Assembly: GCA_020638655.1 (NCBI GenBank) | Contig: JACKIC010000001.1 | Span: 496,001-560,000 of the forward strand | From: Planctomycetota bacterium | Lineage (GTDB): Bacteria; Planctomycetota; UBA1135; UBA2386 | Reading direction: 5' to 3' | Length of the DNA stretch: 64,000 nt | Shown here: in pieces, positions 48,967-57,667 of the stretch | Numbering within the stretch: position 1 is the first letter of the stretch | Layout: each line of letters begins with the position of its first letter | Notes under the pieces: generated by a model | Databases searched by the model: none | The model's input: the letters and a program-made list of their open reading frames with translations, nothing else | Told to the model about the DNA's origin: nothing | Made by a program: the position numbers and the translations under genes

Positions 48967-50691
48967 ATGACGACTCCGAGCCCAGCCCAGGAAGACCGGG
49001 TCGATGCGGAACGGCCGCCTCGAGCCCTGCTGTCCTGGGCGGCTTGCGTCGTGCTCGCGGCGGTCGTGGGCCTGCGCGTGCGCGGTTTCGTCGACCACAC
49101 GGACATCCACGTCTGGGACGAGTTGCTGTACTACTTCGCAGGGCGCGACCTCGTCACCGACGGCGTCCTGCCGGCGGTGCACCTCATGCCCGCCTACAGC
49201 GTGTTCTATGGCGCGCTCTCGCTGTTGCCGATCCCGGGACACCTGCCGGACTTCATGGGCATGCTCTGCATGTTCGGTGCGCCGCTGGCGATGTGGTGGG
49301 CACTGAGTCCCCGGCTCGGACGCACCTGGAGCCTCACCGCAGCGATCTGCTACGCCATGGGATCGGCTGTGGACCAGGGCTACTGCAACGGCAGCACTTC
49401 GTCGGGACACGTCTACGCGTTCACCGCGATCCTGACCTCGCTGGGCATCGGCATGATGGCGCGCGAACGATGGCTGTGGGGCTGGTGCTTGCTGCTCCTC
49501 GTGGCGCAGACGCGCGCCGAGACCGCGCTCTGGATCCTCGCCTTCGCGACGATCACCGCGCTCTCTCCGTCCCTGCGCCGCCGTGTCCGCTGGAGTCCCG
49601 TCGCGTGCCTGCTGTCGCTCTCTCTCGTGGTGCTGGTCGCCGCGCACCCGGACATTCGCGCGCGTTCCTGGCTGGCCTTCTGCCAGCACTACGGCCGCGC
49701 GGCCTACGAAGCGGACCTGCGCGCGCAGTATCCCGAGGCAGTCGACGAGCGTGATCCGCAGCGGCTGTTGCAGATCGTGGGCGGCCAACAGAACCTGCAG
49801 CGCATCCTCGACGGGTTCCGTCTGTCCATGCTGCGACCGGAGACGTTCGTCGAGCGCGACTTTCCCGGGGCGACCTCCGTGGTGGGCGCGCTGCGCCGCG
49901 AACCGGTTCGCTTCGTCACCCACATGGCCAACAACGCCACGGTGGCACCGAAGCAGCTGCTGCTCGCGTCCTTGCCCGCGCGCACGGGCATCACGCTCGC
50001 CTGGGTGATCGGGGCGACCCTGACCATCCTGGCCTCCCTCGGCTGGATCTTCGGCCGGCGCCGCTTGCGGCAGGAGCGCGCGGACCATCGGGGCAGCGGG
50101 CCATGGATCCTGCTGTTGGCGACCAGTCCGTTGTCGCTGCTCGCCACTCTGCCGGTCGAGACGCGCACGAACTTGATGTTCCCGCTGTTGCCGATGCTGC
50201 TGGCGTTCTGGTTCGGCGGGCTGCGGGCTGCGTGCACGACGACCGCGGCGACGCGCCGTTGGGGCGGCCCGGTCGCGGTCGGGCTGGCCCTCCTGCTCGC
50301 CGTGCTGGTGCCTCGACCCTTCTCCGGCCCCCCTCCCGATCTCCAACACCGGGACACCTTGAAGGTGCTCGGCGCGGCTCTGCCGCCGCCGAACGCGGAT
50401 CGACGCATCGGCATCCTGACGAGCTGGGGCCGCGTGCCCATGCGCCTCCTGCAACGCGACGACCTGGACCTGCACGGGACCGCCGAGGGCAAGGGCCAAC
50501 TGCTCGCGGATCACCTCCGCCAGATCAACCCCGACTACATCGTCGACACCCCCGAACTGCGCGCCGAGATGGGGCACTTCGCCGACCTTCAAGCCGTGCT
50601 GGCGTCGCCCTCGCGGCGATGCGTGGCCACGCGCGGCCGCGTCCGGTTGCTGCAGCGCGAACCGATCGACGGCAACGTCGAGCACCGCTGA
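48967..50691 (+). CDS. Polytopic membrane protein, possible GT-C glycosyltransferase
   Basis: 574 residues with ten or more predicted spans. The first outside loop holds HVWDELLYYFAGRDL, with the acidic D-E pair that marks GT-C enzymes such as ArnT and mannosyltransferases. A C-terminal soluble tail of about 110 residues follows. It is less strictly GC-biased at third positions than its neighbours (more CTC, TCC and GCG mixtures). The donor and acceptor are unknown. Start ATG 48967. Confidence 0.55.
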   Translation: MTTPSPAQEDRVDAERPPRALLSWAACVVLAAVVGLRVRGFVDHTDIHVWDELLYYFAGRDLVTDGVLPAVHLMPAYSVFYGALSLLPIPGHLPDFMGMLCMFGAPLAMWWALSPRLGRTWSLTAAICYAMGSAVDQGYCNGSTSSGHVYAFTAILTSLGIGMMARERWLWGWCLLLLVAQTRAETALWILAFATITALSPSLRRRVRWSPVACLLSLSLVVLVAAHPDIRARSWLAFCQHYGRAAYEADLRAQYPEAVDERDPQRLLQIVGGQQNLQRILDGFRLSMLRPETFVERDFPGATSVVGALRREPVRFVTHMANNATVAPKQLLLASLPARTGITLAWVIGATLTILASLGWIFGRRRLRQERADHRGSGPWILLLATSPLSLLATLPVETRTNLMFPLLPMLLAFWFGGLRAACTTTAATRRWGGPVAVGLALLLAVLVPRPFSGPPPDLQHRDTLKVLGAALPPPNADRRIGILTSWGRVPMRLLQRDDLDLHGTAEGKGQLLADHLRQINPDYIVDTPELRAEMGHFADLQAVLASPSRRCVATRGRVRLLQREPIDGNVEHR

Positions 50692-50783
50692 GCGCGGGGA
50701 CGCGGAGCGGTCGGCACAGCCAGGGACAGAACCGCAATCAGGAGATGCTGTGCGGGGGCGCCCGCCGGCCATCGCACGGAAGA

Positions 50784-50813
50784 TTGGGGCGTGCGGGGCC
50801 GCTTCGCTATCCT
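50784..50813 (+). promoter_or_regulatory. Putative promoter of argS (TTGGGG / TATCCT)
   Basis: TATCCT at 50808-50813 is 10 bases before GTG 50824; TTGGGG at 50784-50789 is 18 bases further up and could be a -35. Best two-part candidate in the window. Confidence 0.5.
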
Positions 50814-50823
50814 GCTCGCCCTC

Positions 50824-52554
50824 GTGACCGACCTCCAAAGCCACCTCCGCGACCGCCTGCTCACCGTCCTGACCGACCTCGGCCTCGACCGCGCCGCGGC
50901 CGAGCCCCTGCTGCAGCTCGGCCCGCCCAAGAACCGCGACCACGGCGACGTCGCGCTCGGCGCGTTCCAGCTGGCCAAACTCGCCGGCAAGGCGCCGCCG
51001 GCGCTCGCGGGCGAGATCGCGGGAAAGATCGGCGCCGACGGCGTGATCGCGTCGGCCGAGGCCGCGGGCCCGTTCGTCAACTTCCGCTTCGCGCGCGCCG
51101 CGCTGGCGAAGCAGGTGCTGACGGCGATCGCCGCGAACGAAGCGCCCTACGGCCCGGCCTCGGGCAACGGCCAGGTGGTGTGCATCGACTTCAGCTCGCC
51201 CAACATCGCCAAGCCGTTCCACATCGGCCACATGCGCAGCACGGTGATCGGCAACTCGCTGTGTCGCATCCACCGCCACCTCGGCGCGACCGTGCACGGC
51301 ATCAACCACCTCGGCGACTGGGGCATGCCGTTCGCCAAGATGATGACCGCCTACATGCACTGGGGCGACGAGACCGAACTGCACAAGTCGCCGATGCGCT
51401 ATATGTTCGACCTCTACAAGCGCTACTCGCAGGCGGCCAAGGACGACCCCGCGCTCGACGCCGAGGCGGCCAAGCACTTCCAGGCGCTCGAGAGCGGCGA
51501 GGACAACGCCGAACGGCGCATGTGGCAGTTCTTGCGCGACGAGTCGCTGCAGGCGTTCCAGGGCCCGTACTCGCGGCTCGGCGTCACGTTCGACCACATC
51601 ACCGGCGAGTCGTTCTTCGAGGACAAGATGGAAGCCGCGATGCAGCGCGTCACCGCCGCCGGCGTGCTCGAGGAGAGCGACGGCGCCGAGGTCGTGTGGC
51701 TCAAGGAGCAGGGCATCAAGCAGCCGTGCCTGCTGCGCAAGAGCGACGGCACCACGCTCTACCACACGCGCGACCTCGCCGCCGCGTTCTACCGCGAGGA
51801 GACGTTCCACCCCGACCGCATCCTCTACGTCGTCGGCGCCGAGCAGAAGCTGCACTTCGATCAGCTCGAGGGCGTGCTGAAGAAGATGGGCGAGAAGGTC
51901 GCCGACGCCGTCGAGCACGTGCCGTTCGGCCTCGTGCTGTCCAAGACCGAGGACGGCAAGTGGGAGAAGTTCGCCTCGCGCGCCGGCAACGCGGTGTTCC
52001 TCGACGAGATCCTCGACGAGTCCGTCGCCAAGGTGCGCAACGTGATCGCCGAGAAGAACCCCGACCTCGAGGACAAGGAGGCCGTGGCCGAACAGGTCGG
52101 CGTGTCCGCGATCGTGTTCAACGACCTCAAGAACTCACGCATCAAGGACGTCAAGTTCGACTGGGACGCGATGCTGAACTTCGAGGGCGAGACCGGCCCC
52201 TACGTGCAGTACGCCTGCGCGCGCCTCGCCTCGATCCTGCGCAAGGCCGAGACCCCCGTGCCGGCGCCCGACGCGATCGACTTCGCCCTGCTCGCCGACG
52301 CCGAACGCGTGCTGCTCACGATGATGGACTTCGGCGCCGCCGTGCAGCGCGCCGCCGAACAGAGCGAGCCCAGCGTCGTCACCAGCCACACCATCGCGCT
52401 CGCGGGCGAGATCCACAGCTACCTGCGCGAGCACCACGTGCTCGGCGCCGAGCCCGCCGTGCGCGACGCGCGACTGTTCCTGGTCGACGCCGCGCGGCGG
52501 CTCTTGACGACGGGGCTGGGGCTGCTGGGCATCGCCGCGCCCGAGCGCATGTAG
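50824..52554 (+). CDS. argS: Arginyl-tRNA synthetase
   Basis: 576 residues, close to the family norm. The N-terminal add-1 domain is followed by the HIGH motif (SPNIAKPFHIGHMRST, about residues 126-141), LGDWGMPFAKMM, a KMSKS-equivalent KFASRAG, and the DALR anticodon domain ending LLTTGLGLLGIAAPERM. GTG 50824 gives the family-like start VTDLQSHLRDRLL; an upstream ATG (50791) would overlap the -10 box. A strong hairpin built from two inverted repeats follows the stop. Confidence 0.95.
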   Translation: MTDLQSHLRDRLLTVLTDLGLDRAAAEPLLQLGPPKNRDHGDVALGAFQLAKLAGKAPPALAGEIAGKIGADGVIASAEAAGPFVNFRFARAALAKQVLTAIAANEAPYGPASGNGQVVCIDFSSPNIAKPFHIGHMRSTVIGNSLCRIHRHLGATVHGINHLGDWGMPFAKMMTAYMHWGDETELHKSPMRYMFDLYKRYSQAAKDDPALDAEAAKHFQALESGEDNAERRMWQFLRDESLQAFQGPYSRLGVTFDHITGESFFEDKMEAAMQRVTAAGVLEESDGAEVVWLKEQGIKQPCLLRKSDGTTLYHTRDLAAAFYREETFHPDRILYVVGAEQKLHFDQLEGVLKKMGEKVADAVEHVPFGLVLSKTEDGKWEKFASRAGNAVFLDEILDESVAKVRNVIAEKNPDLEDKEAVAEQVGVSAIVFNDLKNSRIKDVKFDWDAMLNFEGETGPYVQYACARLASILRKAETPVPAPDAIDFALLADAERVLLTMMDFGAAVQRAAEQSEPSVVTSHTIALAGEIHSYLREHHVLGAEPAVRDARLFLVDAARRLLTTGLGLLGIAAPERM

Positions 52555-52560
52555 GGCGAG

Positions 52561-52587
52561 GGTACGGTACCGGGTACAAACCACACA
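52561..52587 (-). repeat. Post-stop repeat, copy A (after argS)
   Basis: 27 bases starting 6 bases after the argS stop; in the direction of argS it reads GGTACGGTACCGGGTACA then AACCACACA. Confidence 0.8.
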
Positions 52588-52612
52588 TGGCCGGCCGCTG
52601 CGCGGCCGGCCA

Positions 52613-52639
52613 TGTGTGGTTTGTACCCGGTTCGGTACG
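52613..52639 (+). repeat. Post-stop repeat, copy B (after the thioredoxin-like gene)
   Basis: Lies 7 bases beyond the minus-strand stop at 52647; in that gene's direction it reads CGTACCGAACCGGGTACA then AACCACACA. Confidence 0.8.
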
Positions 52640-52646
52640 CCCAGCC

Positions 52647-53663
52647 TCAGCGGCCCGACTTCTCGGCTTCGTAGGCGTCGAGGATCTTCTGCTTGGACTG
52701 GCGCGCGCGCGGGTTCTTGGCGGCTTCGACCGAACGCCGCTGGGCGGCGATCGCCTTGTCGAGATCGCCCTTCCAGAACCAGACCCGGGCCATCGTGTCG
52801 AGGCGATCGCTGGTCGGCTCCTCGAGCGCGAGGCTCGCCTCGATCGCCTTCTGCGCGAGGTCGAGCTTGCGGTCTTCGCGCTTGCTGCGCGGCGCGACGT
52901 AGGTCCACGCGATCTCGTTGAGCGAGCCGGCGGCGCGGGTCTGGATCGCCGCCTCGATGGCGCGTTCGACGATCCGATCCTGCAGCGCGAACTCGCCGGC
53001 GTCGCCGAGGTTGATGCAGGCGCCCGGCAGCAGCTCGAGGCCTACGGGCGGATACTGCTTGACGATCGCCTCGACCTCGACGAGTGCCTCCTCGCTCTCG
53101 ACCTCGCCCGTGACCGCACTCACGCGCGCCATCAGCGCATCGATCTCGGCGCGGGTCTTGGCCATGTCCTTGCCGGCGATGGCGGCTTCGACCACGTAGT
53201 TGAGCCACAGCGCGTCGCCGCTCCAGATCAGCTTGCCGGCCTTGTCGACCACCGCGGTGCTGGTCATCTGGAAGCCGTTGAACGAGGACCACGCCTCGTG
53301 CAGCTTTCCGCCCACGTCGAAGGCGACGCGCACGTTGGTCTTGGCCAGCGCCGCGGCGGCCTTCTCGACCTTGTCGACGGTCAGGTCCTTGAGGTCGCTG
53401 TAGACCAGTACCGGCTCGACCTTGCCCAGCAGGCTGTCGAACCACGGCCCGAACGGGTGCGCGGGGTCGAGTCCATCGATGGCTGCCTGGCGAAAACCCA
53501 AGACGTGGATCTTGCCGGCGGCGAGCTTCGCGATCGGCTTGCCGACGGCGAAGACCTGCGGCGCGAACGGCGGCGCGGGCTGATCGAGTTTGCCTTGCGC
53601 TGCGGCGGAGGGGGCGGCCGCGGCGAGAGCCAGCGGCACGAGAGCGGTGACGAGTCCGTTCAT
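52647..53663 (-). CDS. Secreted thioredoxin-fold-like protein without CxxC
   Basis: 338 residues with a signal peptide (VTALVPLALAAAAPSAAAQ). Residues about 28-150 look like a TlpA-type thioredoxin fold (GKLDQPAPPFAPQVFAVGKPIAKLAAGKIHVLGF, TSTAVVDKAGKLIWSGD), yet the CxxC site is absent, so no redox activity is expected. The C-terminal half is helical and TPR-like (AQKAIEASLALEEPTSDRLDTMARVWFWKGDLDKAI). The start is just downstream of a TAGAAC that might be a -10 box. Confidence 0.65.
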   Translation of the reverse strand: MNGLVTALVPLALAAAAPSAAAQGKLDQPAPPFAPQVFAVGKPIAKLAAGKIHVLGFRQAAIDGLDPAHPFGPWFDSLLGKVEPVLVYSDLKDLTVDKVEKAAAALAKTNVRVAFDVGGKLHEAWSSFNGFQMTSTAVVDKAGKLIWSGDALWLNYVVEAAIAGKDMAKTRAEIDALMARVSAVTGEVESEEALVEVEAIVKQYPPVGLELLPGACINLGDAGEFALQDRIVERAIEAAIQTRAAGSLNEIAWTYVAPRSKREDRKLDLAQKAIEASLALEEPTSDRLDTMARVWFWKGDLDKAIAAQRRSVEAAKNPRARQSKQKILDAYEAEKSGR

Positions 53664-53695
53664 GGGGCGCCCGTTCTACCAGGGTGCGGCGACGG

Positions 53696-53722
53696 TGTGT
53701 GGTGTGTACCCGGTTCGGTACG
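53696..53722 (+). repeat. Post-stop repeat, copy C (after the sigma fusion gene)
   Basis: Lies 8 bases beyond the minus-strand stop at 53731; in that direction it reads CGTACCGAACCGGGTACA then CACCACACA. Confidence 0.8.
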
Positions 53723-53730
53723 CACAGGGC

Positions 53731-56700
53731 TCAGCTGCGTGGGACGACGATCGTCACCTCGGCCTCGCTGCGGTCGCTCGGCAACACCGGGTCGCTCCAC
53801 GGCGCGTTGCCCCAGCCGCCGAACTCGATCGGCAGCGCCGGCGCAGGGTCGATCACGAGCGTTTCGTCCAGCACCGGCGCGAACAGGGACATCGCGGGCC
53901 AACGGCCGCCGCCGCAGCGGGCCACGGTGCGGTGACCGCGCGCGGGGGTGCCGTCGGGATGGACGAAGCGCACGGTCAGCTTGCGGCGCGCGAAGCGCAG
54001 GTCGCGTTCGAGGTCCTCGCCGCCGACGAGCACGAGCTGCTGCGGTTGCAGCGCGGGAAGGAAGGTCGAGGTCGCGACGGGCAGCCGGAAGCCCACGAGG
54101 TAGGTGCCGGGCAGCAGGCCCGAGACCGCGAAGCGGCCGTCGTCACCGACGGACGCAGTCGCCTGCATGCTCGCTGCTTCTGCCGTGACGCGCACGAAGT
54201 CGATCACGAGTCCCGCCGGTGGTGCGCCTTCGGTGACGACGCGGCCGCGCACCTTGGAAGTGCTCATCGCGCCGAGGTCGAACACCACCTCCGCGGGCTG
54301 CCGCGGGTCGATGGTGAGGTCCCGCGCCAAGTCGTCTACGGGCACGGAGCCGAAGCCAGCGCGCAGCAACAGATCGACGCGGCACGGCCCCGCGGGCAAC
54401 TGCGAAGACTCGAACGTGCCGTCCGGTTGCAGGTTGAGGTGGGGCTCGTAGGCGCCGGCGCGAAGCCGCACCGTCACCTCGTCGCGCGCTCGCCCCGCGA
54501 GCAGCACGCGACCGCGCACCACGCCCGTTCCGGGGACCTCGATGCGCAAGGGGCTGCCGTCCTCGGGGAACACCGGCTCGCGCAGAAGGATGTCGGGCTC
54601 ACCCTCGACCTGGACACGCACGGCGCGCTTCTCGATCGCGACGTCGCGCCACACAGATGCGATGCCGTCGGGCCCGGTGCGCGCCGCGGCGATCAGTTCG
54701 GGCCACATCGGCAACACCGGCGCGGCGCGATCGCGCGGGTCGTTGAGGCTGGTGCGGTGCTGCACCTGCAGCGGCAGGCGCTCGAACACGGTCTCGACCT
54801 TCGCACCTTCGACGGGCGCCTCGCCGCGCACGACGAGCACGCGGCACGGCACGCGCCGCGCGACGACGACACGCACCGGCGATTCGTCGGCCAGTGCCAC
54901 CGCCTCGCTAGGCGACCATTCGATGTCGAGCGGTACGACGCGCAGTGACGTCGCGCCGGGCAACACGCCCTCGACCTCGAGCCTGCCGCCATCGTGCTGG
55001 CCGCGCTGGCGCAGCTGGTGGCGCGTCGAGAACGTGCCGGCGCGGTGCAGCGTGATCGCGAACCGTTCGAGCGGCGCGCCGGTGTCGTCGACGACCTCGA
55101 TCGGGAACGGCACGCTGGCGCGCAGTTCGATGCGCAGGCCCGTGGTGCCCCAGGCCACGTTCGGCAGCGGGTCGTGCGGCAGGAAGTTGCCGGTGTCGGG
55201 AAACGACAGCGTAACCGCGGGGTCCTTGGTCGGCCGCCGCCGCACGAGCGTGAACACGCCGTCCGCGTCGGTCCCGACCTCGGGCGCGAACATGCCCTGC
55301 GTTGACACGCCGATGCCGGCCAGCGGCCGGCCGGCCCCGTCGACCACGAGGCCGCGGATCGTCGCGCGGCGTCGCACGGTGACGACGAGTTCTTGCGGCT
55401 GCTGCGGTGAGGTCCGTGTGACCTCGACCGTCGCCGGACCGACCAACTCGTGATCGCCGCCCTGGATCGCGAGCGCGCAGGTCACGAACGGCATTTCGTG
55501 GGAGAGCGGACAGCTGCCATCCGCGGCCGATTGCACGTTCGCCGTGCTCTCGTACCAGCGCCCCGCGCGCGGTGTGTCGAACCGGAACTCGAGCATCGGA
55601 CCGCCGACCGGCAGGCCGCTGTCGGCGTCGACGATGCGCACTGCGAGTCGGCGACCCGACCGCATCGGCGCGTCGCCGAGGTCGTCGATCTGACCAACAC
55701 GCAAGCCGCCGGTGCTCGCCCAGCGCCGCACGTGGCCCGGGGCCTGCGCGACGACCACCACCGAGCCGAGCCCTGCCGGCGTGGTGAACGCGAAACGTCC
55801 ATCGGCGCCGGTGGCGTCGCCGGGCTCACCCGGCCTGATGTCGAGTCGCGACTGGTCGTTCCAGGTCACCACGGCCCCGGCCAGGGGTTCTCCGGTGTCG
55901 GCGTCGAGCAGGCGACCGCGGATCTCTGCCGAACCTGGCGCGGCGGCCGGCAGCTCATGCGAGGCTGCCGCGGGCGCGGCGGTCGAGGGCGGCACCGGTG
56001 TCGTCGCGACCTCGACCCGCTGTGCGGCGTCGTTCGTGGCGACGACGGGCGCGGACGGCGCGTCGGCCCGCTGCTCCAGCGTCGCCGGTGGCGGCGCCTG
56101 CGAGTTGTCGAACCACCACCACATGCCGAGCGCAGCCGCGACGCAAAACGCCGCGGCCGCGACCTTCGTTCCTGCTGCCATGAGCCAAACTCCTGGCCAC
56201 CACATGGCCGTCGTCGCCGTCGCCGTGACCGCGGCGCCGAGTTGCTTCCCGATCCCGAACGCCGCGGTGAGTCCCGCGCGCCAGTCCGATGCATCCTCTC
56301 CCGCACCCGCCGCGCCGAGCCGTTCGCGCAGCTTCGCCAGCCCGCGCAGGAGGCGGCTCTTGACCGTCGCCACCGGCTCCCCGGTCGCCGCGGCGATCGC
56401 ACGCGGCGGCAGCCCTTCGAAGTAGCGCTGCCAGATCACGTCGCGAAAGGCCGGCTCGAGCGCGTGCACCGCCGCGATCAGCCGATGCAATTGCTCTTCG
56501 CGCGCGGCCACGTCGGCGTGGTCCTCGGCGGACGCGGGCGCGCGCCGCACGACCTCGGCCTCGCGCGTGCGTCGCCGCCGTTCGCCGCGGCGCGTCCGCC
56601 AGGCGATGTGCGTCAGCACCGTGCGCAACCAGCCGCCGAGCGGCCCCTCGCGCGACGGCGGCGCGCGCAGTGCTTCGAGCCAGACCTCCTGCACCGCGTC

Positions 56701-56796
56701 GTCGGCCTCCGCCCTGCCGACGAGCGCGCATGCCAGCTGGTGCAGGCCGGTGCCGTGTTCGCGCAGGCTGGCTTCGAGGTCGCGGGGCGGAGTCAT
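53731..56796 (-). CDS. ECF sigma factor fused to membrane span and surface domains
   Basis: 1,021 residues. Residues 1-165 are an ECF-type sigma factor: region 2 ADDAVQEVWLEAL with GWLRTVLTHIAWRTRR, region 4 FRDVIWQRYFEGLPPRAIAAATGEPVATVKSRL. A membrane segment lies at about 199-229 (WWPGVWLMAAGTKVAAAAFC then more), and the remaining 790 residues are repeated carboxypeptidase-regulatory-like beta-sandwiches (IRGRLLDADTGEPLAGAVV, IRGLVVDGAGRPLAGIGV, VRGRVV...). The sigma domain would be inside and the sandwiches outside. The protein may be tethered and freed on a signal, or regulate itself; this is inference. Planctomycetota encode other ECF fusions. Confidence 0.82.
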   Translation of the reverse strand: MTPPRDLEASLREHGTGLHQLACALVGRAEADDAVQEVWLEALRAPPSREGPLGGWLRTVLTHIAWRTRRGERRRRTREAEVVRRAPASAEDHADVAAREEQLHRLIAAVHALEPAFRDVIWQRYFEGLPPRAIAAATGEPVATVKSRLLRGLAKLRERLGAAGAGEDASDWRAGLTAAFGIGKQLGAAVTATATTAMWWPGVWLMAAGTKVAAAAFCVAAALGMWWWFDNSQAPPPATLEQRADAPSAPVVATNDAAQRVEVATTPVPPSTAAPAAASHELPAAAPGSAEIRGRLLDADTGEPLAGAVVTWNDQSRLDIRPGEPGDATGADGRFAFTTPAGLGSVVVVAQAPGHVRRWASTGGLRVGQIDDLGDAPMRSGRRLAVRIVDADSGLPVGGPMLEFRFDTPRAGRWYESTANVQSAADGSCPLSHEMPFVTCALAIQGGDHELVGPATVEVTRTSPQQPQELVVTVRRRATIRGLVVDGAGRPLAGIGVSTQGMFAPEVGTDADGVFTLVRRRPTKDPAVTLSFPDTGNFLPHDPLPNVAWGTTGLRIELRASVPFPIEVVDDTGAPLERFAITLHRAGTFSTRHQLRQRGQHDGGRLEVEGVLPGATSLRVVPLDIEWSPSEAVALADESPVRVVVARRVPCRVLVVRGEAPVEGAKVETVFERLPLQVQHRTSLNDPRDRAAPVLPMWPELIAAARTGPDGIASVWRDVAIEKRAVRVQVEGEPDILLREPVFPEDGSPLRIEVPGTGVVRGRVLLAGRARDEVTVRLRAGAYEPHLNLQPDGTFESSQLPAGPCRVDLLLRAGFGSVPVDDLARDLTIDPRQPAEVVFDLGAMSTSKVRGRVVTEGAPPAGLVIDFVRVTAEAASMQATASVGDDGRFAVSGLLPGTYLVGFRLPVATSTFLPALQPQQLVLVGGEDLERDLRFARRKLTVRFVHPDGTPARGHRTVARCGGGRWPAMSLFAPVLDETLVIDPAPALPIEFGGWGNAPWSDPVLPSDRSEAEVTIVVPRS

Positions 56797-56863
56797 GGGT
56801 CGACGGCATCCGTCCCGCGGGCGCGGGATCGGCGGCAGGATTCTGCGCGAATCGGACCCGCGG

Positions 56864-56890
56864 TGTGTGGTCTGTACCCGGTACCGTACG
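56864..56890 (+). repeat. Post-stop repeat, copy D (after the YhhQ-type gene)
   Basis: Lies 2 bases beyond the minus-strand stop at 56893; in that direction it reads CGTACGGTACCGGGTACA then GACCACACA. Confidence 0.8.
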
Positions 56891-56892
56891 CT

Positions 56893-57591
56893 CTAGACAG
56901 CCGGCGGACGCCAGCGCTGCAGGCCCCAGGTGCCGAGGTAGAAGAACGGCGTGTCGGCGAAGGCGACGAGGGTCTTGAAGATCCACATGTCGCGGATCGT
57001 GGTCATCATGCGTTCGCCGGACCACTCGGGGTCACCGGCGAACAGCACGACGATCACGAGCGTGGAGTCGATGAACTGCGACAGGATGGTGGAGCCGTTG
57101 TTGCGCAGCCACAGGTGGCGACCGTGGGTCAGGCGCCGCCAGAACTCGAACAGCCAGACGTCGACGTACTGCGCCGCGAGGTAGGCGATCATCGACCCGA
57201 GCACGGCGCGCCAGGCGTTGTTGGCGATGACCTGCTCGTACAGCTCGTTGGACACGGGGCTGAACGGCGAGGCGTCGAACTGCGTCGGCAGCCAGACGAC
57301 GACGAGCACGAACAGCGAGGCGACGAAGCCGGCGCCGACGACGAGGTTGGCGCGGCGGCGGCCGTAGATCTCGGACAGCAGGTCGGTGACGAGGAACGTG
57401 ACCGGATAGGGCAGGATGCCGGCGCTGACGGTGAACACGTGGAAGCCGAGGTCGACCTCCACGAACTTGCGCATGATCAGGTTGCAGACGACCAGCGCGG
57501 CGAGGAACAGGCTGGCGAGCAGCAGGAAGGCGAGGTCGATGGGACGCGCCTCGGGGGTCTCCAACGCCGCGATGTGCTTGCCCATGGTCAT
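56893..57591 (-). CDS. Queuosine precursor transporter, YhhQ/VUT family
   Basis: 232 residues with about six spans. Conserved family segments: LVVCNLIMRKFVEV, GILPYPVTFLVTDLLSEIYGRRRAN, and the later VGSMIAYLAAQYVDVWLFEFWRR-type stretch, with LSQFIDSTLVIVVLF. YhhQ imports queuosine precursors (preQ0/preQ1) for tRNA modification. No queuosine synthesis genes are nearby. Two start ATGs (57591, 57585) are possible. Confidence 0.87.
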   Translation of the reverse strand: MTMGKHIAALETPEARPIDLAFLLLASLFLAALVVCNLIMRKFVEVDLGFHVFTVSAGILPYPVTFLVTDLLSEIYGRRRANLVVGAGFVASLFVLVVVWLPTQFDASPFSPVSNELYEQVIANNAWRAVLGSMIAYLAAQYVDVWLFEFWRRLTHGRHLWLRNNGSTILSQFIDSTLVIVVLFAGDPEWSGERMMTTIRDMWIFKTLVAFADTPFFYLGTWGLQRWRPPAV

Positions 57592-57667
57592 GCGCCGGCG
57601 TTCGCCGCGGAGCGCACCGTGGATGCTGCGCAGGCCGCTGGGCAGCGGGGTCTCACCGCCGATCGCG

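Larger units (their letters stand above)
52561..52639. terminator. Large hairpin between convergent argS and thioredoxin-like gene
   Basis: Arms of about 38 bases with three mismatches and a 3-base loop (TGC at 52599-52601). Each arm begins with one copy of the 27-base post-stop repeat, facing opposite ways, so each gene meets the repeat in the same direction. Likely works as a two-way terminator. Confidence 0.65.

Noticed and set aside
50103..54188. Long plus-strand open frame crossing argS and its neighbours
   Set aside because: Runs through intergenic hairpins and three real genes in other frames or strands; no recognisable domain.
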